A stretch of DNA of 64,000 bases from Bacillota bacterium (GCA_023419605.1 JAEZXR010000123.1:1-64000); one strand, 5' to 3'. Counted from the stretch's first letter, positions 51,998 through 62,335 are shown. Notes: a model not told the origin generated them from the sequence alone. Program-made: numbers and translations.

Positions 51998-53335
51998 ATG
52001 AAAGGGTCAATAGTTAAAGGCAGTCTTTCTCTACTAGTAGCTGCAGTAATGATGGTTTCTTTAGTCGCATGTGGTTCAAGTACCCCTGCAGAAACAAAAG
52101 CGGTCGATAGCAAGCCGGGGCAAAAAGAAGGTAGTAAGGCGCCGGTAAAGATCAAATACCCCACCTACAGGGTCGGAACCCATTCATCAGCGGCTCTGGA
52201 AAAGGAGCAGCTGGCAAAATTCAATGAGAGATTCGGCAAGGAAATAGAAGTGGTTGTTGAAGAAATTCCCAGCGATACGGCATATAATGATAAAATGAAA
52301 ATTTTGGCCGCTTCAGGGGATCTTCCTGACGTAGTGATGGGTAAAAACGGCATTAATGAGATATTAATTAAAGGCAACCTTGCTACACCATTTAATGAAT
52401 ACATGAATAAGGATTCCGGGTGGAAAGCTGAAATTGGAGATGCCGCACTTACGGCTAATACCCGTGACGGAAAGATTTGGTCCATCAGCGATCAAAAACA
52501 GGTAGTCGGATATTTCTACAATAAGGAAATGTTTGAAAAGGCAGGCATAAGACCGGCAGGGACATGGGATGAATTCATAGTAAACTGCGACAAATTAAAG
52601 GCAGCAGGTTATACTCCTTTAGCAATGATGACGGGAGAAAATGCGTGGACAACGAACCTGCTTCTTGCATCAATGGTAGGTACAAGCGGTGATGCCGGAA
52701 ACAAATTCATGAATACTTTACATCCAACTAACTTTGAAACTCCGGAAATGATTGAAGGTCTCAAAAAAATACAGGTGATGCTGCAGAAATATACCACAAA
52801 GGATGCAGTGGGAGCTGTCTATGCAAATGCTGCAAATAACTTCTGTCAAGGAAAAGCAGCTATAATTGCCAACGGTCCATGGATGATCGGTGATTTTAGC
52901 GATACTGCCAAGTCTCCGGAAGGCTTTGACAAAAAAGTCGGTGTTGCAGCGTACCCCGGAAACGGAACCTTCTGTTCTTATGAAGTAGGATATATGATTG
53001 GATCAAAGTCGCAAGAAGCAAAAGATGCTGCAGCCAAGTTGATAAAGTTCAAGACCGGCGTGGAAGGTCAGACAATCGCTCTAGAATTGGGTAATGTTAT
53101 GCCGGTATCCGATAAGGTTCAGCCATCAGATGCGTTCAAGCAAAAATACCCGTTGTTTGTAGAAACAATTGATGCTGGTACGAAATCAAAAGTAACTTAT
53201 CAGCTTTTCGATACAATTGTATTTACGAATGTAACTGATGCATGGAAGACCGTGTATCCGGAATTAAACTTTAATAAGGTAACTGCGGAACAGGTAGCTA
53301 AGAAGCTCACTGAAACGGCTGCAAAATACCAATAA
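51998..53335 (+). CDS. Sugar-binding lipoprotein of the third CUT1 importer
   Basis: 445 aa lipoprotein with lipobox SLVAC (Cys25), a charged linker and a family-1 binding fold (TYRVGTHSSAALEKEQLAKFNERF, AASGDLPDVVMGKNG, VGYFYNKEMFEKAGIRPAGTWDEF). GAGGAGGAA precedes ATG 51998; an in-frame start nine codons earlier is unlikely. It begins the importer operon 51998-55142, which sits next to secreted arabinan/xylan-type enzymes and a YesMN system. Confidence 0.9.
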   Translation: MKGSIVKGSLSLLVAAVMMVSLVACGSSTPAETKAVDSKPGQKEGSKAPVKIKYPTYRVGTHSSAALEKEQLAKFNERFGKEIEVVVEEIPSDTAYNDKMKILAASGDLPDVVMGKNGINEILIKGNLATPFNEYMNKDSGWKAEIGDAALTANTRDGKIWSISDQKQVVGYFYNKEMFEKAGIRPAGTWDEFIVNCDKLKAAGYTPLAMMTGENAWTTNLLLASMVGTSGDAGNKFMNTLHPTNFETPEMIEGLKKIQVMLQKYTTKDAVGAVYANAANNFCQGKAAIIANGPWMIGDFSDTAKSPEGFDKKVGVAAYPGNGTFCSYEVGYMIGSKSQEAKDAAAKLIKFKTGVEGQTIALELGNVMPVSDKVQPSDAFKQKYPLFVETIDAGTKSKVTYQLFDTIVFTNVTDAWKTVYPELNFNKVTAEQVAKKLTETAAKYQ

Positions 53336-53366
53336 TAGGATTAAGGGAAAAATTAACTTGCGATGC

Positions 53367-53406
53367 AATACGATTCTTCCTGGAACTTTTCGGGAAGAAT
53401 CGTATT
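53367..53406 (+). terminator. Intra-operon hairpin between binding protein and permease
   Basis: A 14-bp perfect stem AATACGATTCTTCC / GGAAGAATCGTATT with a 12-nt loop, directly before the permease ribosome site. It has the same position as those at 25381 and 43221. Confidence 0.7.
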
Positions 53407-53424
53407 TTAAGGAGATGATAAATA

Positions 53425-54297
53425 ATGGCAAAAAATAAGGTTTATATCGCTTTGTTTCTGTTGCCTACAATTTTTTTATTTTTAATTGTCTATGCCGTTT
53501 CTCTGGGTGTTCTTTTTGGGACTTCATTTACTGAATGGACTATAGGTACAAGGCCAGTTTTTACCGGGCTTGAGAACTATATTAAAATGTTTGCGGAGGA
53601 TTCTGATTTCAGGCAGAGTTTGTTAAATACAACGATATGGATAATTCTTCAGTCAACAGTTCATGTTTTTATAGGGGTTGTTTTCGCTATAATTCTCAGA
53701 ATGAAAGAATTTTACTGGAAGTTTGCCAGGACTGTCTATATGATTCCAAACATTATCTCAGGTGCTGCTGTCGGTATGCTTTTTGTGTGCATATTAAATC
53801 CTGATTTTGGCGCTGTTAACAGCATTGTACGCTTATTTGGGAATAAGGATTTTGCCCAAAACTGGTTTATGGATTATGCAACATCCTTTTTCTCCCTAAC
53901 CATGACATGGCTTCCGTATGCCGCAATTGTAACGATTCTTATTTTAGCTGAAATAGCGGCGATATCGGAAAGCCTTTTTGAGTCGGCAAGAATAGATGGA
54001 GCGAGCGAACTTAGAATTAATATACATATTGTGATTCCAATGCTCAGAAATATCATAGGAACATGTGTAATTCTTGCTGCAACAAGTATGCTGCAAAAGT
54101 TAGATATTATTATGATGACTACCGGGGGAGGACCTGGAAATCTGACAATGAACCTCCCAATATATATCTATAAAACAGCCTTGATGGATAATAATTTCGG
54201 ATACTCAAATACCGTAGGGGCATTCCTTGTTGTATATGGAATCGTATTGGTACTACTTTTTCAAAAATTATTCAAAATAGGTGATTCTCACGTATAA
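53425..54297 (+). CDS. ABC sugar permease, MalF/UgpA-type
   Basis: 290 aa, six hydrophobic helices, EAA loop FESARIDGASELRINIHIVIPMLRN. AAGGAGATG lies upstream of ATG 53425. It is co-transcribed with the next permease 14 bp later. The pairing partner ATPase is not in the window. Confidence 0.87.
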   Translation: MAKNKVYIALFLLPTIFLFLIVYAVSLGVLFGTSFTEWTIGTRPVFTGLENYIKMFAEDSDFRQSLLNTTIWIILQSTVHVFIGVVFAIILRMKEFYWKFARTVYMIPNIISGAAVGMLFVCILNPDFGAVNSIVRLFGNKDFAQNWFMDYATSFFSLTMTWLPYAAIVTILILAEIAAISESLFESARIDGASELRINIHIVIPMLRNIIGTCVILAATSMLQKLDIIMMTTGGGPGNLTMNLPIYIYKTALMDNNFGYSNTVGAFLVVYGIVLVLLFQKLFKIGDSHV

Positions 54298-54311
54298 AAG
54301 AGGTGACTGGA

Positions 54312-55142
54312 ATGAAAGGAATGAAGCTTTTTCTGGCGTTTTTAAAATATGCATTTGTATTTATCATTATTCTTCTCTCAATCGGTCCTTTTCTATGGGT
54401 TTTTCTGTCGTCCTTTAAGACGAATGCGGAAATACTAACTTATTCCATAGGATGGCCTGAAAGTTTTCGATTTTCAAACTACGTCACTGCATTTAAAATA
54501 GCTCCGTTAGCACAATTCTATTTGAACAGTGTTATAGTAGGTATCTTTGGTACTGCATTGAATCTGATTATCCTCGGAATGTCGGCTTATGTGCTGTCAA
54601 GGTTCGAGTTTAAAGGCAAAAAGTTTTTGGGAGCTATTTTTTCATTGTCTCTGTTGATACCCGGTGCAGCTATGCTGCAACCGTTGTATATGACAGTCAA
54701 TACCCTGGGGCTGTATGATAAGCAGCTAGGTCTTATCATTGTTTATGCAGGCTTTGGACTGCCGGCATCCCTCTATATATTATCAAGCTATTTTCTCACC
54801 CTCCCAAAGGAGATGGAAGAATCAGCATATTTGGACGGTGCCAGCTTCTTGCGGACTTTTGTTAATATCATTCTCCCTATTTCAAAACCGGGCTTTGGAA
54901 CTGCCGCAGTGCTTCAATTCCTGCTCTGCTGGAATGAGTTTCAATTTGCCATTACCCTTACAACGGGAAATAAGAGCCGCACACTGCCTTTGGCACTTTA
55001 TTACTTTAAAAGCCAATTTGCCAGTGACTATGGAGTTATGTTCGCTGCTACGGTTATAGTTATTGTTCCAAGCATAGTCGTTTATGTGCTGCTTCAAGAG
55101 CAGGTAGTTTCAGGCTTAGCGGCAGGAGCAGTTAAAGGATGA
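54312..55142 (+). CDS. ABC sugar permease, MalG/UgpE-type
   Basis: 276 aa with EAA loop EESAYLDGASFLRTFVNIILPISKP and the C-terminal end GLAAGAVKG. AGAGGTGA is about 6 bp before ATG 54312; GTG 54303 overlaps that site. It is the last gene of the third importer operon. Confidence 0.87.
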   Translation: MKGMKLFLAFLKYAFVFIIILLSIGPFLWVFLSSFKTNAEILTYSIGWPESFRFSNYVTAFKIAPLAQFYLNSVIVGIFGTALNLIILGMSAYVLSRFEFKGKKFLGAIFSLSLLIPGAAMLQPLYMTVNTLGLYDKQLGLIIVYAGFGLPASLYILSSYFLTLPKEMEESAYLDGASFLRTFVNIILPISKPGFGTAAVLQFLLCWNEFQFAITLTTGNKSRTLPLALYYFKSQFASDYGVMFAATVIVIVPSIVVYVLLQEQVVSGLAAGAVKG

Positions 55143-55535
55143 TTAACTTTTTGAGCATAAAAAAGGAATCTTCACTAATCCTACCGAAATCAGTTTACAA
55201 ATATGGTAGGACATGGAACACTGATTGAAAAGAGCTGCAGCTGTTCCTTTAGCATTCCGAACGCCAGATACGAAATAGAAAGAACCTAATTTACAGAATC
55301 GTTCACTGTTTTAGAAAGGAGGTATGAACTTCTGGCGGCTTTTTGAACAGCTTTGGTGATGGCAACCGGACATTCGAAGTGTCCCTTGGGTTTTTCACAA
55401 ATAAAGGAAGCCAGCACCTCAACAGGAATGTAGGTAGTCTCATACTTATTTCCAGTGATTTATGGTCGATTACATAGGGGGTAACTGGAAATTTACTTAT
55501 CAAAACCCCACAAAAACTATTATACGAGGAGTTAT
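55143..55535. other. Gap containing a protein-like remnant on the minus strand
   Basis: About 390 bp between importer and GH43-CBM gene. A minus-strand frame (55459 to 55286, 57 codons) has no start codon; its translation looks coding (NKYETTYIPVEVLASFICEK, PVAITKAVQKAARSSYLLSK). The opposite strand is also open there. I do not recognise a family. It is probably a decayed gene fragment. Confidence 0.25.
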
Positions 55536-58500
55536 ATGATGAAAAGGAAGATTTTTAACCTGTTATTGATGGTACTACTAATTGTTTTGCTGACACCCAA
55601 TTATTTATATGCTGATGTTACATCAAATTACCTAAACCCGCTTATGCCTGGCGCGGACCCCACAATTGCGAGAGATGAAGATGGATTTTATTATTCTTGC
55701 TTCTCCATTGGGGATAATATCTATTTGAAGAAGCATGAAACAATTCTTGGCGTAAATGTTGCAAAAAATAAACTCGTTTGGCCCAAACCAGTGGGGTCCA
55801 ATATATACGGTTATGTATGGGGGCCTTACATTTATAGGATTGATGGAAAGTGGTACATCTATTTCTCGGCAGGAGCACCAGGGGATTATGGGCACCCTTA
55901 CTCTTACTGCCTGGAAAACTCATCACCGGACCCTTTTGAAGGTACATGGACTGAAAAGGGAAAGATCAATACCCAGAGCAATGGCCTGGCATGCGGTGTA
56001 GTTAATATTGCTGGAAAAAGGTATTTTAGTTATACAAAATACTACTGGAATGCTGCCGGAGATAAATTCGACGAGTCTCCGACCGTTGTAGAGATGAGCA
56101 ACCCATGGACCCTTACAGGTACTGAGGGCATGGTAGCTTATCCTGCATATCCATGGGAAAAGCAGGGAGATAGCATCGATGAGGGTTGTGCGGTTGTGGA
56201 AAGAAATGGAAAGGTGTATTTTGGATACTCTGCAAGCAGCTTTACAAATGATAATTATTGTGTCGGCATCTCAACGGCCTCGTCAGGCAGCGACTTGCTA
56301 AATCCCGCTTCATGGACTAAGTATCCGGAGCCTGTAATGTCGAAATCACCGGAGAATAGTGTTTTTGGCCCGGGATCGCCGTTATTTGTGAAATCAGAGG
56401 ACGGGACTGAGGACTGGATTATTTACCATGGTGGTCCTGCATCCGGTCAAACACGAAGCAATCGATGGGTAAGAGCTCAGCGTATTCATTGGAATGATGA
56501 TGGATTTATAAACCTTGGTATTCCTTCAAATGCAAATACAGTTCTCACTAGACCCTCCGGGGAAGAAAAAAGCGAGCTGTATGAAGCTGAAAATGCATTG
56601 TTCTCAGGCGCAGAAAAAATAATAGTAAATGCAAGTGCTAACTGCTCTGGCAGTGGATATATTCAATATACCAACACTAGTGGCGGCTATGTGGAATTCA
56701 CTGTTAATGCAAAATCGGCAGGAAAATACTCCCTTAATTTTAGATATAACAATAACACCCCATCGGATATTCCGATGCTTCTAAAAGTCAATGAGGGAAG
56801 CAATGATAAAATTTCATTTCCGTCAAATGCCGGCAGTAGTTTCAACTATGACTATGTCAGGGTTAACAATGTTCAGCTTAAGGCAGGAAGTAATAAGGTG
56901 CGTTTGGCTGTAAACGGAATAAGCGGATTGGCCCTGGATGTTCTGGTTATAAAGAGAAGCACATTGTATGAAGCGGAAGAATCTACTCTGTCAGGAGGAG
57001 CGTCGATAGCAGCAAACCATAACGGATATAGCGGAGCAGGTTTTGTAGCTGGCCTATGGAATAAGGGGGCAGCCGCCCAGTTTACCGTGAACGCACCTTA
57101 TGCCGGAAACTATTCAGTAAATCTGCGTTACTGCAACGGAAATTCTGCTGATAAGACGATGAGCATCTATGTTAATGGCGTGAAAGTAAAGCAGATACAA
57201 TTATTCAGGCACAATAACTGGGATAAATGGACTGACAGGTTTGATAGTATTACACTAAATGCAGGGAACAACACAATATCTTATAAATATGATAGTGATG
57301 ACAGTGGAAATGTAAATCTTGACTATATTACTGTTACGGAAACAACTACATGGCATTATGAAGCTGAAAATGCAGTTATTTCGGGAAGTGCCAAAATAGC
57401 TGCCAACCATGCCGGCTATACCGGAACAGGCTTTATAGAAGGGCTTTGGGTTGCTGGCTCATCAGTTGATTTTTCAGTAAATGTTGAGAATGCAGCAGCT
57501 TATGATGTTAAACTAAGATATTCAAACGGCTTTGCTGAAAGCAAGACTTTAAGCCTTTATTTAAACGGCGCTAAAGTTAAACAGATATCTCTACCAAGTA
57601 CTGGGAATTGGGATACTTGGAGTGAAAAACTAGAAACTTTAAACTTAATTACAGGGAATAACACTGTTTCATTTAAGTATGATACGGGTGATTCAGCGAA
57701 TGTAAATATTGACAATATTCATCTTAACAAACGTATTCCGTGGAAGTATCAGGCTGAAGATTCAACCCTGACAGGTGGCTCAAAAACTGCTACTGACCAC
57801 TTATGGTATGATGGAACAGGCTTTGTAGCGGGGTATTGGCAGCAAGGTGCATCAACCCAGTTTAATGTAAACGTACCGAATACAGCTTCATACACTACAA
57901 CCTTGAGATATTCGGGGTATTGGCCATCAAAGGGAAATTTGAGCCTGAGCCTGTATGTTAACGGAAGTAAAATAAAACAGATTTCACTGCCTCAAACAGA
58001 AAGCTGGGATGCTTGGGCTGAGTCTACAGAGACAGTAAGTCTGAAGGCTGGGAATAATGTAATTGAATACAAGTATGATGCTGGTGATACTGGAGATATG
58101 AATATTGACTGTATCACAATTGATAAATACAGTGGTGGAAATACGGAATTAAATAACGATGGGATCGTGTCGGGCAGGATTTATAAGATCACTGCAAAAC
58201 ACAGCGGGAAATCATTGGATGTTGAGAATTATTCACCAAATGCCGGAGCGTTGGTACATCAGTGGTCCTATAAAGGCGGGAATAACCAAAAATGGAGAAT
58301 AGAAGATATCGGTTCCGGATATTATAGAATAATTTCTGTACATAGCGGGCTTGCGTTGGGAGTAGTAGGGAGCTCAACCGCGGATGGAGCTGATATAAGT
58401 CAAGGAGAATATATTGGTTCCGACAACCAAAAGTGGAAAATAGAGGATGTTGAAGGAGGGTATTATAAAATTACTGCAAAATGCAGCGGAAAAGTACTCG

Positions 58501-58595
58501 ACGTCAGTGAGATATCTACAAAAGACGGTGCAAAAGTACACCAGTGGTCTTATATAGGTGCAAACAACCAACTGTGGAATATAGTGATCCCGTAA
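55536..58595 (+). CDS. Secreted GH43-like protein with four CBM6/35-like modules and a ricin domain
   Basis: 1019 aa. Signal peptide (residues 1-26). GH43 propeller at about 30-345 with base D41 (PGADPTI) and acid E215 (SIDEGCAV). The pKa-modulating Asp of the DGT motif is replaced (GLACGVV) and WAPE reads WGPY, so activity is doubtful. Four beta-sandwich modules follow at about 346-472, 475-600, 605-730 and 733-868, each starting with a YEAE/YQAE signature and ending in a V(N)xDxI-type motif, as in CBM6/CBM35. A ricin-type CBM13 covers 880-1019. ATG 55536 has GAGGAG upstream. It is probably a secreted binding or debranching protein for plant polysaccharide. Confidence 0.8.
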   Translation: MMKRKIFNLLLMVLLIVLLTPNYLYADVTSNYLNPLMPGADPTIARDEDGFYYSCFSIGDNIYLKKHETILGVNVAKNKLVWPKPVGSNIYGYVWGPYIYRIDGKWYIYFSAGAPGDYGHPYSYCLENSSPDPFEGTWTEKGKINTQSNGLACGVVNIAGKRYFSYTKYYWNAAGDKFDESPTVVEMSNPWTLTGTEGMVAYPAYPWEKQGDSIDEGCAVVERNGKVYFGYSASSFTNDNYCVGISTASSGSDLLNPASWTKYPEPVMSKSPENSVFGPGSPLFVKSEDGTEDWIIYHGGPASGQTRSNRWVRAQRIHWNDDGFINLGIPSNANTVLTRPSGEEKSELYEAENALFSGAEKIIVNASANCSGSGYIQYTNTSGGYVEFTVNAKSAGKYSLNFRYNNNTPSDIPMLLKVNEGSNDKISFPSNAGSSFNYDYVRVNNVQLKAGSNKVRLAVNGISGLALDVLVIKRSTLYEAEESTLSGGASIAANHNGYSGAGFVAGLWNKGAAAQFTVNAPYAGNYSVNLRYCNGNSADKTMSIYVNGVKVKQIQLFRHNNWDKWTDRFDSITLNAGNNTISYKYDSDDSGNVNLDYITVTETTTWHYEAENAVISGSAKIAANHAGYTGTGFIEGLWVAGSSVDFSVNVENAAAYDVKLRYSNGFAESKTLSLYLNGAKVKQISLPSTGNWDTWSEKLETLNLITGNNTVSFKYDTGDSANVNIDNIHLNKRIPWKYQAEDSTLTGGSKTATDHLWYDGTGFVAGYWQQGASTQFNVNVPNTASYTTTLRYSGYWPSKGNLSLSLYVNGSKIKQISLPQTESWDAWAESTETVSLKAGNNVIEYKYDAGDTGDMNIDCITIDKYSGGNTELNNDGIVSGRIYKITAKHSGKSLDVENYSPNAGALVHQWSYKGGNNQKWRIEDIGSGYYRIISVHSGLALGVVGSSTADGADISQGEYIGSDNQKWKIEDVEGGYYKITAKCSGKVLDVSEISTKDGAKVHQWSYIGANNQLWNIVIP

Positions 58596-58623
58596 AACTG
58601 TATCCGATATTCGGAATTGAGGC

Positions 58624-58671
58624 AATAATGAGCTGGCCGGAAACATGATAGTTTCCGGCCAACTCATTATT
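58624..58671. terminator. Bidirectional terminator
   Basis: A 21-nt stem with one mismatch (58624-58644 / 58651-58671) and a 6-nt loop between the convergent GH43-like and response-regulator genes. Confidence 0.85.
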
Positions 58672-58672
58672 C

Positions 58673-60277
58673 TCAGTCGGAAAAATTAACCTTATATTTT
58701 TTGGGGCTTATGCCAGCATACTTGGTAAAAACGTGGGTGAAATAGGCCGGATCCTCGATGCCTACGGCGCATGCCACTTCAAACACTTTGTAGGAGGGGT
58801 CCTTCAACAGCTTTTTTGCCATTTCTATCCGGTATTTGTTGAGAGCATCTACAATAGACTCTCCCGTCTCTTTTTTATACAACCGGCTGAGATAGCTGCT
58901 GTTGACATGAATATGGTCTGCGATACTCTGTAGATTGATATTCTTGCTGAAATTATCACGGATAAATTTCAGGGTCTCTTTCACGAGAGAACTGTAGGGT
59001 ACAGCATTCATCGCCTTAACCCGTGCAATGCTTTCAATCAGTTGAGCCAAAATTGTGTATAAATTCAATATGTTTTTGCTCGACTGTATTTGCTTGTACA
59101 CTTCCGGTTCGCTATCTGCAAGCTCCGGAGCGAATAGTTTGTATGCTGCCAGCAGCCTGTAACAATGGGATGCGATCAGCATGCAGGATACTTTAATGCT
59201 CTCTATAGGCTCTTTGTTAGCCCTGTATTCTTCCAAAAGTTTTTCCAAGCTCCTTACTGCTTCTGATGGGCATGCTGACTGAAGGCTGTCTGCTATTTTT
59301 GCAGCAAAATCATGAGGCTGTAATGGAGTTGACGTAACAGTGGCAGTACGGGGTATAAAGACCGATACATGGTTGTCATTGTAAAAGTTTCCCTGCAACG
59401 CATCTTTTGCCTCAAGATAAGCATGAGGAAGAGCTTGAACATTTTGTTTCAACTGGCTTATGCCTATACTGATAGTGAAACGCATAAAACTGTCGGACGT
59501 GGATAGAATTTCATTGCAGATCATTAAGAGGGTTTGAGTGTTTACGGAAACATTATTATTCTTGAAGGAAATCACAGCTACAAGTGAAGTTCTGTCAACT
59601 GCCATCGTATAGTGGTGATAATTCCTGAAAGCCATTGAAAGAAAATTCTTTAACGATAGTATGAATTTATTGTAATCCTCCGGGTCTATGACAGCGCTTT
59701 TGTTTGATATAACATTAATATCGAAAAAAATAACAAAATAGTTCTCCAGTCTGATTTCAAGCTCCCTAATCCTGCTTTGAATAAGCTCTTCATTAATAAG
59801 GATTCCATTGAATACATCTTTAAAAAACTTTTCACACATTTCCGGCAGGTTGATATTGATTTTTTCTTCCAAAAGCTTTAATTTTTGTTCCTTCTCTTTT
59901 TCCTGTACGATTTGTTTTTTGGCCTTGTCAATTGCCTCAGGAATTTTCTCGGAAGGATTTGTTTTAATGACAAAATCCACTACATTATATTGAATAGCAG
60001 TCTGGGCATAGGAGAAATCTGCAAAAGCTGTCAGAATGATGATTTTTACGAAAGGATAATGAGTGTAAATGAATCTTGACAATTCCAAACCGTCCATTCC
60101 AGGCATTTTTATATCCGTCACAACGATATCGACATGATGGGAAGCCAGTTTTTCCTTGGCTTCAATCCCATTGCTTGCATCACAAACCACCCGGCAATCA
60201 AGGGCTTCCCAATTGATAAAGCATAAAAGACCCTTTTTAATGATGGACTCATCATCAACTAGCATTATATTATACAT
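58673..60277 (-). CDS. YesN-type response regulator (REC-AraC)
   Basis: About 534 aa. Receiver domain with phosphoacceptor D55 (DIVVTDIKMPGMDG) and Lys in VIKTNP; a long middle region (about 130-425); C-terminal AraC helix-turn-helix pair (about 430-534; LQSIADHIHVNSSYLSRLYKKETGESIVDALNKYR and VFEVACAVGIEDPAYFTHVFTKYAGISPKKYK). ATG 60277 overlaps the end of the kinase gene, with AGGAG 11 bp upstream. It is the output of the YesMN-type system and probably activates sugar-importer and glycosidase genes nearby. Confidence 0.88.
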   Translation of the reverse strand: MYNIMLVDDESIIKKGLLCFINWEALDCRVVCDASNGIEAKEKLASHHVDIVVTDIKMPGMDGLELSRFIYTHYPFVKIIILTAFADFSYAQTAIQYNVVDFVIKTNPSEKIPEAIDKAKKQIVQEKEKEQKLKLLEEKININLPEMCEKFFKDVFNGILINEELIQSRIRELEIRLENYFVIFFDINVISNKSAVIDPEDYNKFILSLKNFLSMAFRNYHHYTMAVDRTSLVAVISFKNNNVSVNTQTLLMICNEILSTSDSFMRFTISIGISQLKQNVQALPHAYLEAKDALQGNFYNDNHVSVFIPRTATVTSTPLQPHDFAAKIADSLQSACPSEAVRSLEKLLEEYRANKEPIESIKVSCMLIASHCYRLLAAYKLFAPELADSEPEVYKQIQSSKNILNLYTILAQLIESIARVKAMNAVPYSSLVKETLKFIRDNFSKNINLQSIADHIHVNSSYLSRLYKKETGESIVDALNKYRIEMAKKLLKDPSYKVFEVACAVGIEDPAYFTHVFTKYAGISPKKYKVNFSD

Positions 60278-62102
60278 TGGATATTTCACTCCTATCTACG
60301 GGAATATGAACTGTTACTTTTGACCCTTCGTTAATCCGGCTTTCAATATGGATACCGTAAGGCATACCATAGATCAGCTTAATTCTTTTTTGTGTGTTAA
60401 TCAGGCTGATATTGTTGTGCATCTTCTTTTTTCTGCCGATGGTTTCGGAATCATCAAGATTAATGGTACCGGATTCAAATCCTGAACCATCATCCATGAC
60501 CTCAAAATAGACAGAGTCATCTTCCTGACGTATGTTCAATTTAATGGCGCCTTTCCCCAGCTTGTTTTCAAGGCCGTGCACTACGGCATTTTCCACAAGA
60601 GGTTCAATACTAAGCTTGGGGACTACATAGTCCAAAATACTTTCATCGGACACATGAATGGTATATTCCAGCTTATCCTCAAACCGCTCTTTCTGTAAAA
60701 AAAGATAAAACTTTATAAATTCCAATTCCTGCCGAATGCGGATTTTATCCTTACTGTTCACGTAAATGCCTGCTTGAAGGAGCTCAGTCAGGGATGTTAC
60801 CATCTTATAGATGGTCTCATCCTTCGATAATCTTGCCTTATATCCAATGGTAATGAGGGTATTAAAGAGGAAATGAGGGTTCATCTGGGACTGCAGAAAT
60901 TTAAATTCTGTTTCCTTTAGTAGAAGCTGCTTTTCATAAACCTGATTGATAAGGTGCTTTATTTCATCCGTCATAGTATTAAAGGTACTGCTGAGCAGAT
61001 TGAGTTCCATATCCTTGTAAGAAGGCATTTTAGCATTATAGTTTCCTTCTTTGACCTTGTTTATAATATGTAGCATATCCCTGATAAATCTTGTGAACCT
61101 GAGAGACAAAATTGCGCCTCCTACCATTGATGCAAATAAAATCAAGAGGCTAATGATGATGTAACTCCTCATGCTGTCGGACAACCTTGCCAGAACTTGT
61201 TTTTTAGGGATCCCGGCAATAAAATTCAAACCTGTTTCACCGATTTTTTTAGAGGCAAAGAAATAGGATGTACCTCCCATATCAACTTCCGAAACCTTCG
61301 TTTTTTCCTTTAAGGCGAGGATGGATGGGTCTACGGCACTTCCTAGATAGTTTCTTTCGGAGCCGGAGTATATGACACCATTGTCATCTGTAATGTATAT
61401 CATGGACCCCGGGAAAGTCAGAAGATCGGAGTACTTTTTGTACACCTCATTTTCATTAGTTCCGAAAATGATAACAAGACGCTGCTGAGGATTATTGATA
61501 TTGGTAACGGTGCGTGTAAAATATATGGTTTTATCGGAATTTGAAGGCGGAAGTATTTCCTTGCCCCTTATTTTATTCCCGTTGATTTTTTTGTAAATCT
61601 CAATATTGGTATTATTTGCAGACTGTATATTGGGCTGTGATCTGAGAATGGAACAATAGGTATCTTCATTCAGGAAAACATAAGCAGTTGAGATGAGGTC
61701 CATGTCCCAAGCATTGTTGAACATAAGGCTGTACTTTAAATCATCTTCAATTTCACGCTTATTGATGAAAAGCGTGTAGAAATCTCCAGAGGAGGACAAA
61801 TCGCCGGAAGACCACGATCGAACGGTCTTGTTGGAAAGAAAATGCAGGGAGGTGGTATCAATGAGTTTAAAGGAGTTCTCAATATTGCTATCAGCCTGGC
61901 TGATAAGCTGTGCAAGGCTGTCATTGGCATCTTCGGTTAATACCGAAGCTATGCTCCAATAGAAAAAAAAGCCGGCAAGTGACATGGGAAGCAAAATAGA
62001 AAGAACTACTATCAATGTGATCTTGTGCCTTACCGATATTCTTCGAAAGTATTGTTTGAAATTAGAAAGTTTTAACACACGCTTGCCCTGATTTATCAGC
62101 AA
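60270..62102 (-). CDS. YesM-type sensor histidine kinase
   Basis: About 610 aa. A transmembrane helix near 27-50, an extracytoplasmic Cache-like domain to about 280, a second helix near 290-310, a HAMP linker, then the His_kinase domain with the phosphorylated His in QMNPHFLFNTL (about 410). The HATPase domain has N-box IEPLVENAVVHGLE and G-box DDGSGF. The start is uncertain: TTG 62102 has GGAGG at 9 bp; ATG 62126 and ATG 62177 lack good sites. It overlaps the regulator gene by 8 bp. Divergent from the GH9 gene. Confidence 0.87.
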   Translation of the reverse strand: MLINQGKRVLKLSNFKQYFRRISVRHKITLIVVLSILLPMSLAGFFFYWSIASVLTEDANDSLAQLISQADSNIENSFKLIDTTSLHFLSNKTVRSWSSGDLSSSGDFYTLFINKREIEDDLKYSLMFNNAWDMDLISTAYVFLNEDTYCSILRSQPNIQSANNTNIEIYKKINGNKIRGKEILPPSNSDKTIYFTRTVTNINNPQQRLVIIFGTNENEVYKKYSDLLTFPGSMIYITDDNGVIYSGSERNYLGSAVDPSILALKEKTKVSEVDMGGTSYFFASKKIGETGLNFIAGIPKKQVLARLSDSMRSYIIISLLILFASMVGGAILSLRFTRFIRDMLHIINKVKEGNYNAKMPSYKDMELNLLSSTFNTMTDEIKHLINQVYEKQLLLKETEFKFLQSQMNPHFLFNTLITIGYKARLSKDETIYKMVTSLTELLQAGIYVNSKDKIRIRQELEFIKFYLFLQKERFEDKLEYTIHVSDESILDYVVPKLSIEPLVENAVVHGLENKLGKGAIKLNIRQEDDSVYFEVMDDGSGFESGTINLDDSETIGRKKKMHNNISLINTQKRIKLIYGMPYGIHIESRINEGSKVTVHIPVDRSEISNV

Positions 62103-62335
62103 GTTTACCAACCTCCGTAAATACATGCTTATAAGTAACCGGAAAGAACTGTACAATAGCTTATTGTGCATAAGCACTGTTATATAATAACATTATTTGG
62201 CATGGAATACTATAGGTTGTGCGAAGGAATAAGACCACCTCATGAGGAGGTAGAGCCGAAAAAATATTCTTGTTAAAAAGAAAGCCGACAGGTAAAATAT
62301 AGATAAGATAGAAAATCGTGAGGGGGAAAATCCAA

